Part shown: positions 16,877 through 26,535 of the stretch, one piece after another
How the letters are laid out: the number at the start of each line of letters is the position of its first letter
Numbering within the stretch: position 1 is the first letter of the stretch
Origin: JAAFJM01 sp964529175
Lineage (GTDB): Bacteria; Bacteroidota; Bacteroidia; UKL13-3
DNA length: 64,000 nucleotides
Reading direction: 5' to 3'
Assembly: GCA_964529175.1 (NCBI GenBank)
Contig: CAZGVO010000003.1
Span: forward strand, 299,547 to 363,546
Notes under the pieces: generated by a model
Database searches by the model: none
What the model was told of the DNA's origin: nothing
What the model saw: only the letters and a program-made list of their open reading frames with translations
Program-made: the position numbers and the translations under genes

Positions 16877-18262
16877 ATGAAACAAACAACAATCAAAAAA
16901 GCAGTGAGTTTAAGTGGTGTAGGTTTACACACAGGGCAAGAAGTTACCATGACTTTTAACCCAGCACCCGAAAATCACGGAATAAAATTTCAACGCATAG
17001 ATTTACCCAACAAACCCATTATTGATGCCGATGTAGATAATGTTACCGACTTAAGTCGTGGTACAACTTTAGAGCAAAATGGTGGCAAAGTGAATACCGT
17101 TGAGCATGTGATGGCTTCGTTGGCAGGTTTAGAAATAGACAATTGCCTTATTCATATAAATGCTGATGAAACCCCAATTATGGACGGAAGTTCGCAGTTT
17201 TTTATTAAAGCTTTAAAAGAAACTGGAATTTTAGAACAAGAAGCTGAACGTGAGTACTTTACACTTCCTTCTAATATTTATTATACTGAAGAAGACAGAC
17301 AAGTAGAAATGATAGCCATGCCTTTAGACGATTACCGTTTAACTGTAATGGTTGATTATAACTCGCCAGTTTTAGGTAGTCAACATGCTTCTATTACCAG
17401 TTTAAAAGAGTTTGAATCTGAAATTTCATCATGCCGTACTTTTTGCTTTTTACATGAGTTAGAAATGTTGTACAACAACAATTTAATCAGAGGTGGCGAT
17501 TTAAATAATGCCATCGTAATAGTAGATAGAATTATAAAAGACGATGAACTAGATCATTTGGCTAAAATGTTTAACAAGCCAAAGGTTGAGGTAAAAAAAG
17601 AAGGTATTTTAAACAATGTAGATTTACGTTTTCATAACGAACCTGCACGTCATAAGTTACTTGATTTAGTAGGCGATTTGGCCTTGATTGGCACGCCAAT
17701 TAAAGCTCAAATTATGGCTGCTCGTCCGGGTCATGCGGCTAATATTGCTTTTGGTAAAAAAATTAAGGCATTGATTAAAAAAACGCGTAGCCAAGTAAAT
17801 GTTCCTAAATACGATCCTAACAAACCACCACTTTACAATACGCAAGATATAGCAAGAATGTTGCCTCATCGCAGTCCATTTTTGTTGGTAGATAAAGTTT
17901 TGGAAATGGGCAAAAGTTATTTAACAGCAGTAAAAAATGTAACTTTTAATGAGCCATTTTTCCCTGGCCATTTCCCCGGAAACCCTGTAATGCCCGGTGT
18001 GTTAATTATTGAAGCAATGGCACAAGCAGGTGGTGTATTGGTACTTTCGCAAGTGGAAGATCCTGAAAATTACAATACCTATTTTATGAAAATAGACAAT
18101 GCTAAATTTAAAGATAAGGTTGTTCCAGGCGATACTCTTTTATTTAGACTAGAGTTAATAGCTCCAGTAAGAAGAGGCGTTTGCGTAATGAAAGCATCAG
18201 CATTTGTTGGCGATAAGTTAGTATGCGAGGCAGAATTAATGGCACAAATAGCAAAAAAATAA
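16877..18262 (+). CDS. lpxC: LpxC-FabZ fusion: lipid A deacetylase / hydroxyacyl-ACP dehydratase
   Basis: A 461-residue two-enzyme fusion. The N-terminal LpxC (about 1-310) shows SGVGLHTGQ, NTVEHVMASL with a zinc-binding His, DGSSQFF and HKLLDLVGD with further zinc and catalytic residues; it deacetylates UDP-3-O-acyl-GlcNAc, the committed lipid A step. The C-terminal FabZ (about 325-461) shows MLPHRSPFLLVDKV and GHFPGNPVMPGV with the catalytic His, and supplies 3-hydroxyacyl-ACP dehydration. This fusion is characteristic of Bacteroidota. lpxA follows 62 bases later, making a lipid A operon. Confidence 0.95.
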   Translation: MKQTTIKKAVSLSGVGLHTGQEVTMTFNPAPENHGIKFQRIDLPNKPIIDADVDNVTDLSRGTTLEQNGGKVNTVEHVMASLAGLEIDNCLIHINADETPIMDGSSQFFIKALKETGILEQEAEREYFTLPSNIYYTEEDRQVEMIAMPLDDYRLTVMVDYNSPVLGSQHASITSLKEFESEISSCRTFCFLHELEMLYNNNLIRGGDLNNAIVIVDRIIKDDELDHLAKMFNKPKVEVKKEGILNNVDLRFHNEPARHKLLDLVGDLALIGTPIKAQIMAARPGHAANIAFGKKIKALIKKTRSQVNVPKYDPNKPPLYNTQDIARMLPHRSPFLLVDKVLEMGKSYLTAVKNVTFNEPFFPGHFPGNPVMPGVLIIEAMAQAGGVLVLSQVEDPENYNTYFMKIDNAKFKDKVVPGDTLLFRLELIAPVRRGVCVMKASAFVGDKLVCEAELMAQIAKK

Positions 18263-18324
18263 TTTTTAATTTAACAAAATAAAAGTAGCCAAAAAGCTAG
18301 CTGCCAAAGGCTAAAATTTTTAAA

Positions 18325-19110
18325 ATGATATCAAACTTAGCTCAAATAGATACACGCGCCAAAATTGGTAGCAATGTAGTAGTAGGTGCGTTTACCACTA
18401 TTTACGATAATGTGGAAATTGGCGATGGAACAGAAATTGGACCCAATGTTACCATTTATCCGGGTGCTAGAATTGGCAAAAACTGCCGCATTTTTCCTGG
18501 AGCTGTAATTAGTGCTGTACCTCAAGATTTAAAATTTGTGGGCGAAGAAACCTTTGCCATAGTGGGCGATAATACCACCATAAGAGAATGTGTAACCATT
18601 AACCGTGGTACCAAAGACAAATACAAAACTGAAGTAGGAAGCAACTGTTTATTAATGGCTTATGTTCACTTAGCACACGATTGTATTGTAGGCAATAATG
18701 TGATTATAGCTAATGGAGTTCAGGTTGCAGGCCATGTTACCATAGCTGATTATGCCAGAATTGGTGGCCTTTCGGCTATTCATCAATTTGTAAAAATTGG
18801 CAGAAATGTAATGATAGAAGGCGGAAGTATGGTTACTAAAGATATTCCTCCTTATGTTATTGCAGGCCGTTATCCTGTAAGTTACGAAGGCGTAAACTCG
18901 GTGGGACTAAAACGCAATGGATTTACACAAGAAGAAGTAAACACCATACAAGATACATACCGTGTTATTTTCATTCATAATAACAATGTAAGCAAAGGGA
19001 TGGCGCAGGTAGAAGATGCAATTAAGCCATCGCCTTTAAGAGATGAAATTTTAGAATTTATTCAAACTTCGGAACGCGGAGTAATGAAAGGTTTTAATAA
19101 AGGGAAATAA
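18325..19110 (+). CDS. lpxA: Acyl-ACP--UDP-N-acetylglucosamine O-acyltransferase
   Basis: A 261-residue protein, the usual LpxA length. The N-terminal two thirds are hexapeptide repeats (IGSNVVVGAF, IGDGTEIGPN, YPGARIGKN), forming a left-handed beta helix. AHDCIVGNNV contains the catalytic-type His, and a helical C-terminus follows. It carries out the first step of lipid A synthesis, upstream of the LpxC activity encoded by the preceding gene. A terminator follows. Confidence 0.95.
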   Translation: MISNLAQIDTRAKIGSNVVVGAFTTIYDNVEIGDGTEIGPNVTIYPGARIGKNCRIFPGAVISAVPQDLKFVGEETFAIVGDNTTIRECVTINRGTKDKYKTEVGSNCLLMAYVHLAHDCIVGNNVIIANGVQVAGHVTIADYARIGGLSAIHQFVKIGRNVMIEGGSMVTKDIPPYVIAGRYPVSYEGVNSVGLKRNGFTQEEVNTIQDTYRVIFIHNNNVSKGMAQVEDAIKPSPLRDEILEFIQTSERGVMKGFNKGK

Positions 19111-19130
19111 TTATAAAATAATATCCATAA

Positions 19131-19166
19131 AAAATGTGGTTCAAACTAATTTGAACCACATTTTTT
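19131..19166. terminator. Bidirectional terminator
   Basis: AAAATGTGGTTCAAA and TTTGAACCACATTTT form a 15-bp perfect stem with a 4-nt loop and T-run, between the convergent lpxA and the T9SS gene ending at 19186. Confidence 0.9.
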
Positions 19167-19185
19167 ATGTTATAAAACCTAGTAA

Positions 19186-20022
19186 TTAATTAAAAACAAC
19201 CACTTTATTGGTACTAATATTTTCGCCAATTTGTGTTTGAATTAAATAAACACCGTTAGCCAATTGACTGGTTTCTATTTCTTTATTTATCAATCCAAAG
19301 GCATTTTCTTCAGTAGTTTGGTAAACTATTTTTCCTTCTAAATTTACCATTTTTATAGATACATTTCCTTTTTGAGTAAGAGTAAAACTTACATTTACAA
19401 AATTACTTGCAGGGTTAGGATAAGCAGAAACAGTAACTTTATTATTTTGCACATTGATAACAGATGCAGTTCCGTTTTCTTTAACTCTTAACGAAGTAAG
19501 CTGCGTTACGTCTCCACCTTTATGACCATCTTGATTGGAGTTGAAAGCACCGTAAAACACCACATCTCCAGTTCCTGCGGCAGGAGCAATCCAATTAAAA
19601 GTCCAAATCATAGAATCTTGACTAGTAACACTTGCAGCTCTATAAGTAACATATTTACTATTTCCAACCAATTTAGTTTTAACAGTATCGCTTATTACTA
19701 ATGTTCCAAGTAAATCGCCATTAAGTTTTTGTGGAGAAACTAAAAAACCAAATCTATTGTGGCTTAAGGCAGTATTTTTAGCTTTAATAGTGTAAGTGTT
19801 TCCAGGAATATATCCACTGGCCGGAATGTTGGATGTAATCCAACCATCAACCTTGTAAGAAAAACCACCGTGACAAGCAGTGCAATTTTTTAAACTATCG
19901 CCAGGCGAACCCGTATAACCTGGTTCAGTTCCGTCAATTTTTCCTAGACCCGCAGTTCCAAACGATTCAAGTAATATTAATGCTGAAATACCAAATAAAA
20001 TTGTAAAAATAACTTTCTTCAT
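19186..20022 (-). CDS. Secreted protein with CxxCH motif and T9SS tail
   Basis: About 278 residues from the ATG at 20022, which gives a good signal peptide (MKKVIFTILFGISALILLES). The domain after it contains TGSPGDSLKNCTACHGGF, a single CxxCH motif as in haem-binding sites, then a Reeler/choice-of-anchor-V-like domain (NTYTIKAKN, FGFLVSPQKLNG). The last 80 residues are a T9SS sorting domain (VSAYPNPASNFVNVSFT, NLEGKIVYQ, LANGVYLIQTQ, then KVVVFN). Likely cell-surface or secreted. Whether haem is bound is unproven. Confidence 0.75.
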   Translation of the reverse strand: MKKVIFTILFGISALILLESFGTAGLGKIDGTEPGYTGSPGDSLKNCTACHGGFSYKVDGWITSNIPASGYIPGNTYTIKAKNTALSHNRFGFLVSPQKLNGDLLGTLVISDTVKTKLVGNSKYVTYRAASVTSQDSMIWTFNWIAPAAGTGDVVFYGAFNSNQDGHKGGDVTQLTSLRVKENGTASVINVQNNKVTVSAYPNPASNFVNVSFTLTQKGNVSIKMVNLEGKIVYQTTEENAFGLINKEIETSQLANGVYLIQTQIGENISTNKVVVFN

Positions 20023-20072
20023 ATTTAAAATGTGTTTAAATACAAATAAAGCTAAAAATATGTACAAAACAA

Positions 20073-20303
20073 TTAGGGCCTTACATAAAAATTATTCCAG
20101 CACTTGCGGCACCAGTATTTATGTATTTTACTCATAAACATAACTTTTTTTATAAAAAAACTACGTTCTACGCGCTCTGTATCAAACGATTTACAAACTT
20201 TACATTGAGTATGTTTTTGACTAAATAAGTAAATAGCAATTCTAATAACTAGAAAAACTAAAAAGGGCAGCGTTGCTGTAAGAATTAAGATATAACTTAT
20301 CAT
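20073..20303 (-). CDS. Small membrane protein with Cys-pair motif
   Basis: A 76-residue protein from the ATG at 20303. The first 28 residues form a membrane segment (MISYILILTATLPFLVFLVIR, split by LPF). The tail holds two Cys pairs, CKVC and CRKC, about 30 residues apart, which could bind zinc. Unrecognised; it is 50 bases upstream of the T9SS gene on the same strand and may be co-transcribed. Confidence 0.5.
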   Translation of the reverse strand: MISYILILTATLPFLVFLVIRIAIYLFSQKHTQCKVCKSFDTERVERSFFIKKVMFMSKIHKYWCRKCWNNFYVRP

Positions 20304-20440
20304 ATTTTGCAAGTATTACTTTAACAATAGTTATGCCAATAGCAAATAATTATATAAAATGTACATACGAGTATTACCGCAAAAGAGATTTAATTGTTTT
20401 TAATTATTTGTAAAAATTTTGTATTTCGTAGTAAAGCCGG

Positions 20441-21661
20441 TTACTTTTTCTTCTTAACTTCAAACTTAGATGCTTCTTTCATTAAGGCTTTCCAGTTTTT
20501 ATTTCCATCGTCACTAAAATCTAAAGTTTCAACATAAGTTTCTTTGTCTACCTCTAAGCGTGGAATTTCATAACCTAAAAAGGTTTCAATATCTTTTAAT
20601 AGTTTAGCTTCTTCTTTGCTGCTAAACGAAACTGCTTTTCCTGATTTTACTCCCCTACCCGTTCTTCCAACCCTGTGAACATAGTTTTCGGGCAAATCTG
20701 GTAAATCGTAATTAATTACATAATCTACATTTTCAATATCAATACCACGTGCGCTTAAATCAGTGGCAATTAATATTTTAACTTTACCGTTTCTAAAGTC
20801 GGTCATTACCGCCAATCTATCTTCTTGCTCCTTTCCACCATGCATAGTAAGTGTTTCAATACCAACTCGTTGCATAGCAGTAAAAACCCTTTCGGCACGC
20901 ACTTTGGTTCTTACAAAAACCAAAAATTTACTTTCGGGAGCTTCTTTTATTAATCGTTCTAAGAAAAAGCGTTTATCGTCCATTTCTACAAATGCCACAG
21001 CATGGCTCACATTTTTTGAAACTGGATTTTTAGGCGAAATTTGAATACGGATAGGATTTGCGCCAACTACTGAATAAGCCAAAGTTTTTATTTGGCGATT
21101 AATAGTGGCCGAAAAAAACAATGTTTGATGCACACGAGGAATACGCTTAATGATATCGTGAATATCTTTAATAAAGCCTTTATCAAGCATTTTATCAGCT
21201 TCATCTAACACCAACATTTCAACCCTGCTTAAATCAATATAACCTTGGCTTTGCAAATCGAACATACGGCCGGGAGTTGCAATTACTATATCAGCACCAA
21301 CTGTTAAATCAAAAATTTGATCATCTTGCTCCACCCCACCCATTAAGCAAACTATTTTCAGGTTGGTGTATTTGGCTATATTTTTAAAAACTTCGGTAAT
21401 TTGTATTGCTAATTCGCGTGTTGGTAGTAAAACCAAACTTTTAATATAAGTACCTTTTTTTTTGCGTTGCAATAGCAAATGAATAATTGGAATGGCAAAA
21501 GCTGCGGTTTTTCCTGTTCCTGTTTGTGCAATACCCAATACATCTTCGCCTTTTAAAATAGGACCAATAGCCTTAAACTGAATATCAGTTGGGCGCCTAA
21601 AGCCCATTTCTGCTATACTTTTTTTAATTTCATCGGCTATATTGTATTCTTCAAACTTCAT
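20441..21661 (-). CDS. DEAD-box RNA helicase
   Basis: A 406-residue RhlE-type helicase with all core motifs in order: Q motif (GFRRPTDIQ), AQTGTGKTAAF (Walker A), PTRELA, GG, TPGR, VLDEADKML, FSAT, then ATDLSARGID and HRVGRTGR. There is only a short basic C-terminal extension (KFEVKKKK). It unwinds RNA in cold adaptation, ribosome assembly or decay. Monocistronic, divergent from the porin gene. Confidence 0.95.
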   Translation of the reverse strand: MKFEEYNIADEIKKSIAEMGFRRPTDIQFKAIGPILKGEDVLGIAQTGTGKTAAFAIPIIHLLLQRKKKGTYIKSLVLLPTRELAIQITEVFKNIAKYTNLKIVCLMGGVEQDDQIFDLTVGADIVIATPGRMFDLQSQGYIDLSRVEMLVLDEADKMLDKGFIKDIHDIIKRIPRVHQTLFFSATINRQIKTLAYSVVGANPIRIQISPKNPVSKNVSHAVAFVEMDDKRFFLERLIKEAPESKFLVFVRTKVRAERVFTAMQRVGIETLTMHGGKEQEDRLAVMTDFRNGKVKILIATDLSARGIDIENVDYVINYDLPDLPENYVHRVGRTGRGVKSGKAVSFSSKEEAKLLKDIETFLGYEIPRLEVDKETYVETLDFSDDGNKNWKALMKEASKFEVKKKK

Positions 21662-21830
21662 ATTTTTATACTAGGCATTTTTAAAAATTGCTCTGCAAAA
21701 GTAGTTTAACTTTATGAAAGAAATTTCCAAATAAAAAAAGTTAATTCGCAACTTGAAATAATTGGTATGCTTTTGGCTAATAGCAAAACTTGTATAAGCC
21801 TTTTTAAATACCCAAAACACCTAATAAAGA

Positions 21831-23714
21831 ATGAAACGTTTTTTTAAATATATTTTATTTATACTAATAATCAATTTTACACATAGCATTTATGCTCAAG
21901 TAGATACGAGTATATTTACCAGCCCAATAAGAACCTTTACTACTACCGAACGCAGAATAGATAGGAACTTAACTTGGACAGCATTAGATACCAGTATTAC
22001 AAAAAACGAATTATTTCACCCTATGTATGCCAAGTATGGTTTTTTTCAAGATTTAGGCAATATAGGCTCAGCTAGTCAATCGTTGGTGTTTGATGCAAAC
22101 CGAAATTTTGGATATAAATTTACCCAAAACCCTTGGAGCAACTATTTTTTTAAACCTGAAGAAAGAATTTATTATAATTCAAAATCGCCTATTACCGATT
22201 TAACTTATGTACAAGGTGGTAAAGATGTTGTTTACCTAAAAACCAAGTTGGCCATTAATGTTACCCCACGATGGATGTTTGGTGTTGACTATTTTAGGTT
22301 AACCTCGTTAGGAAATTATGTTCGTCAAAAAAACAGTGCTTATTACACACAGGCTTTTACTTACTATCAATCGCAAAGTGGCAAATATGCATTATTAGGT
22401 AATATGACATGGAACTTGGGTTATAACCAAGAAAGTGGTGGCTTACAAAGCGATTCAACCTTTGAAACTTTAACTGGCTCGAGCAAAACAGGAAATTCAA
22501 AGTTAAACAATACCGAAAATGGGTTTAGAAACCGAAGTTTATGTTTAAAACAATACTTTTATTATGGTAAAACTACTCGAAAAATTACCAGCGAAGATAC
22601 TACAAATCAATTTGTTAGCTACGGACATTTTAGCCATACTTTAAAAGCCGAAGATGAAATTTATTACTTAACGGCTGTTAATGACTCAAACTTAACTTTG
22701 TTTCCAAATGGCTTAATTAAAACTTTTAGCGATTCAATTACAGCGCAAACTTTTAGCAATAAATTTGCCTACACACTTTACAATACCGACAGAAAAAATG
22801 AAATGCGTTTTATAGAATTAGCTGCTACACACCAATATTTACATACTGATATTCAAACTAATAAGCGCACTTTTAACAACATTTTATTAGAAGGAAAATT
22901 TGAACGAATTGGATATAAAGATTATGGTTGGTCAATTTTACTTTATGGTGGCTACTCGCCAATTGGTTATACCCAAAACGATTTAAAACTTACAGGCGAT
23001 ATCAGTTACAAAACACCTTGGTTCTTTTTTACAGGAGGTGTTTTTAATAATTTATATACCCCAGATTTTACTTTTACTTACTTTAATAGCAACCAATTTA
23101 GTTGGGATAACAGCAATTTTAATAAAATAAATGTAAGCAATTGGCATGGTTCATTAGAAACTCGTATTTTCAAAAATAACTTTAAACTATCTGTAAGTCA
23201 GAATATTTTAGCCAATTGGGTATATTTTGGAACCGATGCAAAACCTGTTCAAAACAACAAAGAGGTAGCTGCGGTAACCACCATAGAACTTAAAAAAACT
23301 TTTAACCTATGGCGCTTTTATTTCGATAACAGAATTTTATACCAAAAAAGCAGTGCCGATTTTATTCGCTTACCTGAATTTGGAGCCATGTTGCGTTATT
23401 ATTTCCAACAAACTCTGTTTAAAAAAGCATTGAACTTGCAATTAGGTTTCGATGTATTTTACAATACCGCATTTTATGCGCAAGCTTATAATCCTGCCAC
23501 ACGAGGATTCTATTTACAAGATAATAAGCAAATTGGGAATTACCCTTTAATCAATGTGTTTTTATGTGGCGAAATTCGTCATGCGGTAATATTTGCAGCT
23601 TACGAACACCTTAATCAAGATTGGTTTAAATCGACAGGATTTTACGGAACACCTAATTACCCATTACCATTAACCACCTTTAGAATTGGTGTGAGATGGA
23701 GAATGTATAATTAA
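21831..23714 (+). CDS. Putative outer-membrane porin (Porin_10-like)
   Basis: A 627-residue protein with a signal peptide (MKRFFKYILFILIINFTHSIYAQ) and a long series of alternating-residue strands ending in an aromatic C-terminus (FRIGVRWRMYN), typical of an outer-membrane barrel. Segments such as NPWSNYFFKPEERIYYN and LTYVQGGKDVVYL, and the length, match the Bacteroidota putative porin family (Porin_10). Substrate unknown. Confidence 0.8.
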   Translation: MKRFFKYILFILIINFTHSIYAQVDTSIFTSPIRTFTTTERRIDRNLTWTALDTSITKNELFHPMYAKYGFFQDLGNIGSASQSLVFDANRNFGYKFTQNPWSNYFFKPEERIYYNSKSPITDLTYVQGGKDVVYLKTKLAINVTPRWMFGVDYFRLTSLGNYVRQKNSAYYTQAFTYYQSQSGKYALLGNMTWNLGYNQESGGLQSDSTFETLTGSSKTGNSKLNNTENGFRNRSLCLKQYFYYGKTTRKITSEDTTNQFVSYGHFSHTLKAEDEIYYLTAVNDSNLTLFPNGLIKTFSDSITAQTFSNKFAYTLYNTDRKNEMRFIELAATHQYLHTDIQTNKRTFNNILLEGKFERIGYKDYGWSILLYGGYSPIGYTQNDLKLTGDISYKTPWFFFTGGVFNNLYTPDFTFTYFNSNQFSWDNSNFNKINVSNWHGSLETRIFKNNFKLSVSQNILANWVYFGTDAKPVQNNKEVAAVTTIELKKTFNLWRFYFDNRILYQKSSADFIRLPEFGAMLRYYFQQTLFKKALNLQLGFDVFYNTAFYAQAYNPATRGFYLQDNKQIGNYPLINVFLCGEIRHAVIFAAYEHLNQDWFKSTGFYGTPNYPLPLTTFRIGVRWRMYN

Positions 23715-23958
23715 TTTTTGTCACGCAAGGCGTGATTGATTTCGTGATTTATTGATTTTCGATTTAGAGATTACTGAGTTGTTGGATTGATGGATTGTTG
23801 AATTGTTTAACGCAAGGCGTGATTAATTGGGAGATTTGTTGATTTTTGATTTAGAGATTGTTGAATTGCTAAATTGTTGGATTGATGATTTGGACTTTTC
23901 GGTCGTTGAGCTTGTCGAAACGAATATTTTTTTAGTATAAAAGCTTACCTAACTAACA
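23715..23958. other. Low-complexity intergenic filler with dispersed repeat
   Basis: Degenerate repeats of GATTGTTGAATTGTTGGATTG type and two copies of ACGCAAGGCGTGATT(G/A) (about 23723-23739 and 23810-23826). The dispersed repeat GGTCGTTGAGCTTGTCGAAA is at 23900-23921. No gene. Confidence 0.6.
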
Positions 23959-24495
23959 ATGAATATTGATTTTTCAACTACAGAATTCTATAAGGAGTTA
24001 GAATATTCATTGGCAAAAAGCACTTCTCATACCAGAAAAATATGGGTAAATAAAATTATTTCTGAGGATATTGCTATTAAAGACCTTTCCAATTTGTTAA
24101 AGAGTGAACATAAAACTGCCACTCGTTTTCAATGGTTATTGAGTGAATTAGGATTAGCAAACCCCAATAAGTTATTATCGGAACTGCCCTTTTTATTGCA
24201 TTTTTTTGATCAACTCAATCCAGTTTACAAATCTTCTTTAGCCTCTTATTGGCTTATTGCAGGTATTCCAACAGAAAACGAAGGTGTGGCAATTGACTTA
24301 TTGTTTCAATGGCTTTTATCAAACCAAGTAAATATGACGATAAAATCAAGGTGCATTTTGATTCTGTTCAAACTCACGAATAAATATCCTGAACTAAAAA
24401 ATGAACTTGCACTTTGTTTACAAAATCAACAACACAAATACTCAAAAGATTTTGAAAAACGAGTAACCAAAATATTGAATAAAATAGAAGTATGA
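23959..24495 (+). CDS. HEAT-like helical protein, unknown function
   Basis: A 178-residue all-helical soluble protein. Repeating amphipathic helices (WLLSELGLANPNKLLSELP, FLLHFFDQLNPVYKSSLAS, CILILFKLTNKYPELKNEL) suggest HEAT-type repeats. In size and layout it resembles the protein at 55404-55934, which carries the similar phrases NPxxAxxxR and VLYNLT, but the two are not close. Probably a protein-protein interaction scaffold. Confidence 0.6.
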   Translation: MNIDFSTTEFYKELEYSLAKSTSHTRKIWVNKIISEDIAIKDLSNLLKSEHKTATRFQWLLSELGLANPNKLLSELPFLLHFFDQLNPVYKSSLASYWLIAGIPTENEGVAIDLLFQWLLSNQVNMTIKSRCILILFKLTNKYPELKNELALCLQNQQHKYSKDFEKRVTKILNKIEV

Positions 24496-24604
24496 TGGAT
24501 TGATTTTATTAGTTATGAAAGTTGGTGGTTTCATAGCTAATTTGTAAAATAAAAATTATTATTGTAAAATACAATTTCAAATAAAATTAGTTGAATAGCA
24601 TTTA

Positions 24605-25240
24605 ATGAGAAATTTACTTTTCATCTTAACAGTTTTTTTACCTACAATTTTGTTTGGTCAAACAATATCTCTTAACATAAAGGAAATTGGAGACTCTTTA
24701 CAAACAGTAGGTATAGATACCTTTATTATATATAAAAACTACTTCCCTGGTTCAATAAATTCATTCTCGTTAGATAGAAATGCTTCAGAAACAGAAAGGC
24801 ATGAAAAGTGGTGTAAAAAAGCGGATGCAGCATACATTTTATTTAACAAAAATGGACAAACATTTATTCAAAAAAGAAGTGAGTGTTATTTTTATACAAC
24901 TGTCACTTTAGACAGCTGTAATGCATTTGCATTATTTATTACTGACTTTGATACAATTGTAAGTGAGAAAATTCTAACTAATTCTTATGTAAATAAAAAT
25001 GGTGATACAATTGAAGTATCTATAAACCATAGTGACATGACTGACTTGTATCTTTGCCTAGGAGTTAATAAAAAAATATTTACGACCGATTGGTTTGACT
25101 TATCGCCAACAAACAATTTAGGTGAAGACACTAATGGATATAAAAATATAAACTACGTTCATAATTCAAAAACTAAAACAAGAGGTTTGATTCTATCTAT
25201 CGAAGACAAAATAAGCAAACAAATATTTACTAAAGAATAA
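24605..25240 (+). CDS. Hypothetical secreted protein
   Basis: A 211-residue protein with a signal peptide (MRNLLFILTVFLPTILFGQ). The mature part includes NASETERHEKWCKKADAAYILFN and several Cys (SECYFY, DSCNAF), with an alternating beta pattern. No family recognised. AT-rich, like other accessory genes here. Confidence 0.55.
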   Translation: MRNLLFILTVFLPTILFGQTISLNIKEIGDSLQTVGIDTFIIYKNYFPGSINSFSLDRNASETERHEKWCKKADAAYILFNKNGQTFIQKRSECYFYTTVTLDSCNAFALFITDFDTIVSEKILTNSYVNKNGDTIEVSINHSDMTDLYLCLGVNKKIFTTDWFDLSPTNNLGEDTNGYKNINYVHNSKTKTRGLILSIEDKISKQIFTKE

Positions 25241-25398
25241 AGTTTTTGCCAATTGCTCATTGCCTATTATTCCATTCTCATTTCTCATCTCACTTCTCAC
25301 AAATCTCAACTCCCACACCCCATCGCTCAAACGCACCAATTTATCAACAATTAGCAGTTTAATTTTATTATATCGAAAAAATCAAATTAATTGCAGGC

Positions 25399-26535
25399 AT
25401 GGAAAATTTTGTGGTTTCGGCCCGTAAATACCGTCCGGCTAGTTTCGATACTGTAATTGGCCAGGGCCATGTAGTACAAACATTAAAAAATGCCATTAAA
25501 AATAAACATTTGGCGCACGCATTTTTATTTTGCGGACCACGTGGTGTAGGAAAAACAACCTCGGCACGTTTGTTAGCCAAAACTATAAACTGTACCAACT
25601 TAACTGCCGATTTAGAGGCTTGTAATAATTGCGATAGCTGCAAAGCTTTTAATAACAATGCATCGTTTAATATTTATGAATTAGATGCTGCAAGCAATAA
25701 CTCAGTTGACGATATCAGAGCCTTGGTTGACCAAGTGCGTTACGCCCCGCAAGGCGCTACTTATAAAATTTATATTATAGATGAGGTGCACATGTTAAGT
25801 GCAAACGCTTTTAATGCATTTTTAAAAACATTGGAAGAACCACCTCCTTATGCCAAATTTATTTTAGCTACTACCGAAAAACATAAAATACTTCCAACCA
25901 TTATCTCACGTTGTCAAGTATTTGATTTTCATAGAATTAAAATAGAAGATGCGGTTAAGCAATTAAAAGCCATTTGCGAAAAAGAAAACATTACTGCCGA
26001 TGAAGATGCGCTGCATGTAATTGCTCAAAAAGCTGATGGAGCCATGCGCGATGCACTTTCTATTTTTGATAGAATAGTAAGTTTTAGTGGAACCAATATC
26101 AAATATCAAGATGTAATTAATAACTTAAATATTCTTGACTACGATTATTACTTTAAAGCCGTAAACCTACTTTTAAACGAAGATTTAGCAGGCTTGCTTT
26201 TATTGTTTGATGAAATACTGAACAATGGTTTTGATGCCTTACATTTTGTTGGTGGATTTAGCGAACACATACGCAATTTAATGGTTTGCAAGCACCCTGA
26301 TACAGTAAAATTGTTAGAAGTATCGCAAACGGTGGCTGTTAAATTTAATGAGCAAGCAAAAGCTTGCAATGTAGCATTGATGTTAAACGCATTGAATATT
26401 TTAAATAAATGCGAATTAGACTATAAAACATCGAAAAATGCTAGGCTGCATGTAGAACTGTGCTTAATGAAATTAAGCCATATCCAATCGTATATCAACC
26501 TACAAAATAGTGGTGTTGACTTAAAAAAAAAATAG
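25399..26535 (+). CDS. dnaX: DNA polymerase III gamma (in-frame product of dnaX)
   Basis: A 378-residue clamp-loader ATPase. Motifs: GPRGVGKTTSA (Walker A, near 46); a zinc-binding set with Cys at CTNL, then CNNCDSC; YIIDEVHML (Walker B); TTEKHKILPTIISRC with the SRC arginine finger; and a helical collar domain. Reading stops at TAG (26533-26535) immediately after a run of ten A. Full bacterial DnaX proteins of this phylum are near 600 residues, and the missing part is present in the -1 frame directly downstream. This ORF is therefore the short (gamma) form, or the first part of a frameshifted gene. Confidence 0.9.
   Translation: MENFVVSARKYRPASFDTVIGQGHVVQTLKNAIKNKHLAHAFLFCGPRGVGKTTSARLLAKTINCTNLTADLEACNNCDSCKAFNNNASFNIYELDAASNNSVDDIRALVDQVRYAPQGATYKIYIIDEVHMLSANAFNAFLKTLEEPPPYAKFILATTEKHKILPTIISRCQVFDFHRIKIEDAVKQLKAICEKENITADEDALHVIAQKADGAMRDALSIFDRIVSFSGTNIKYQDVINNLNILDYDYYFKAVNLLLNEDLAGLLLLFDEILNNGFDALHFVGGFSEHIRNLMVCKHPDTVKLLEVSQTVAVKFNEQAKACNVALMLNALNILNKCELDYKTSKNARLHVELCLMKLSHIQSYINLQNSGVDLKKK
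26523..26535 (+). promoter_or_regulatory. dnaX A10 slippage / frameshift site
   Basis: TTAAAAAAAAAATAG: ten consecutive A directly before the zero-frame stop. A -1 shift (or one extra A in the mRNA) moves reading into a frame that stays open for 228 codons with DnaX C-terminal features. A-runs of this kind cause transcriptional or ribosomal slippage in dnaX of other bacteria. A homopolymer miscount in the assembly would give the same picture. Confidence 0.65.
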
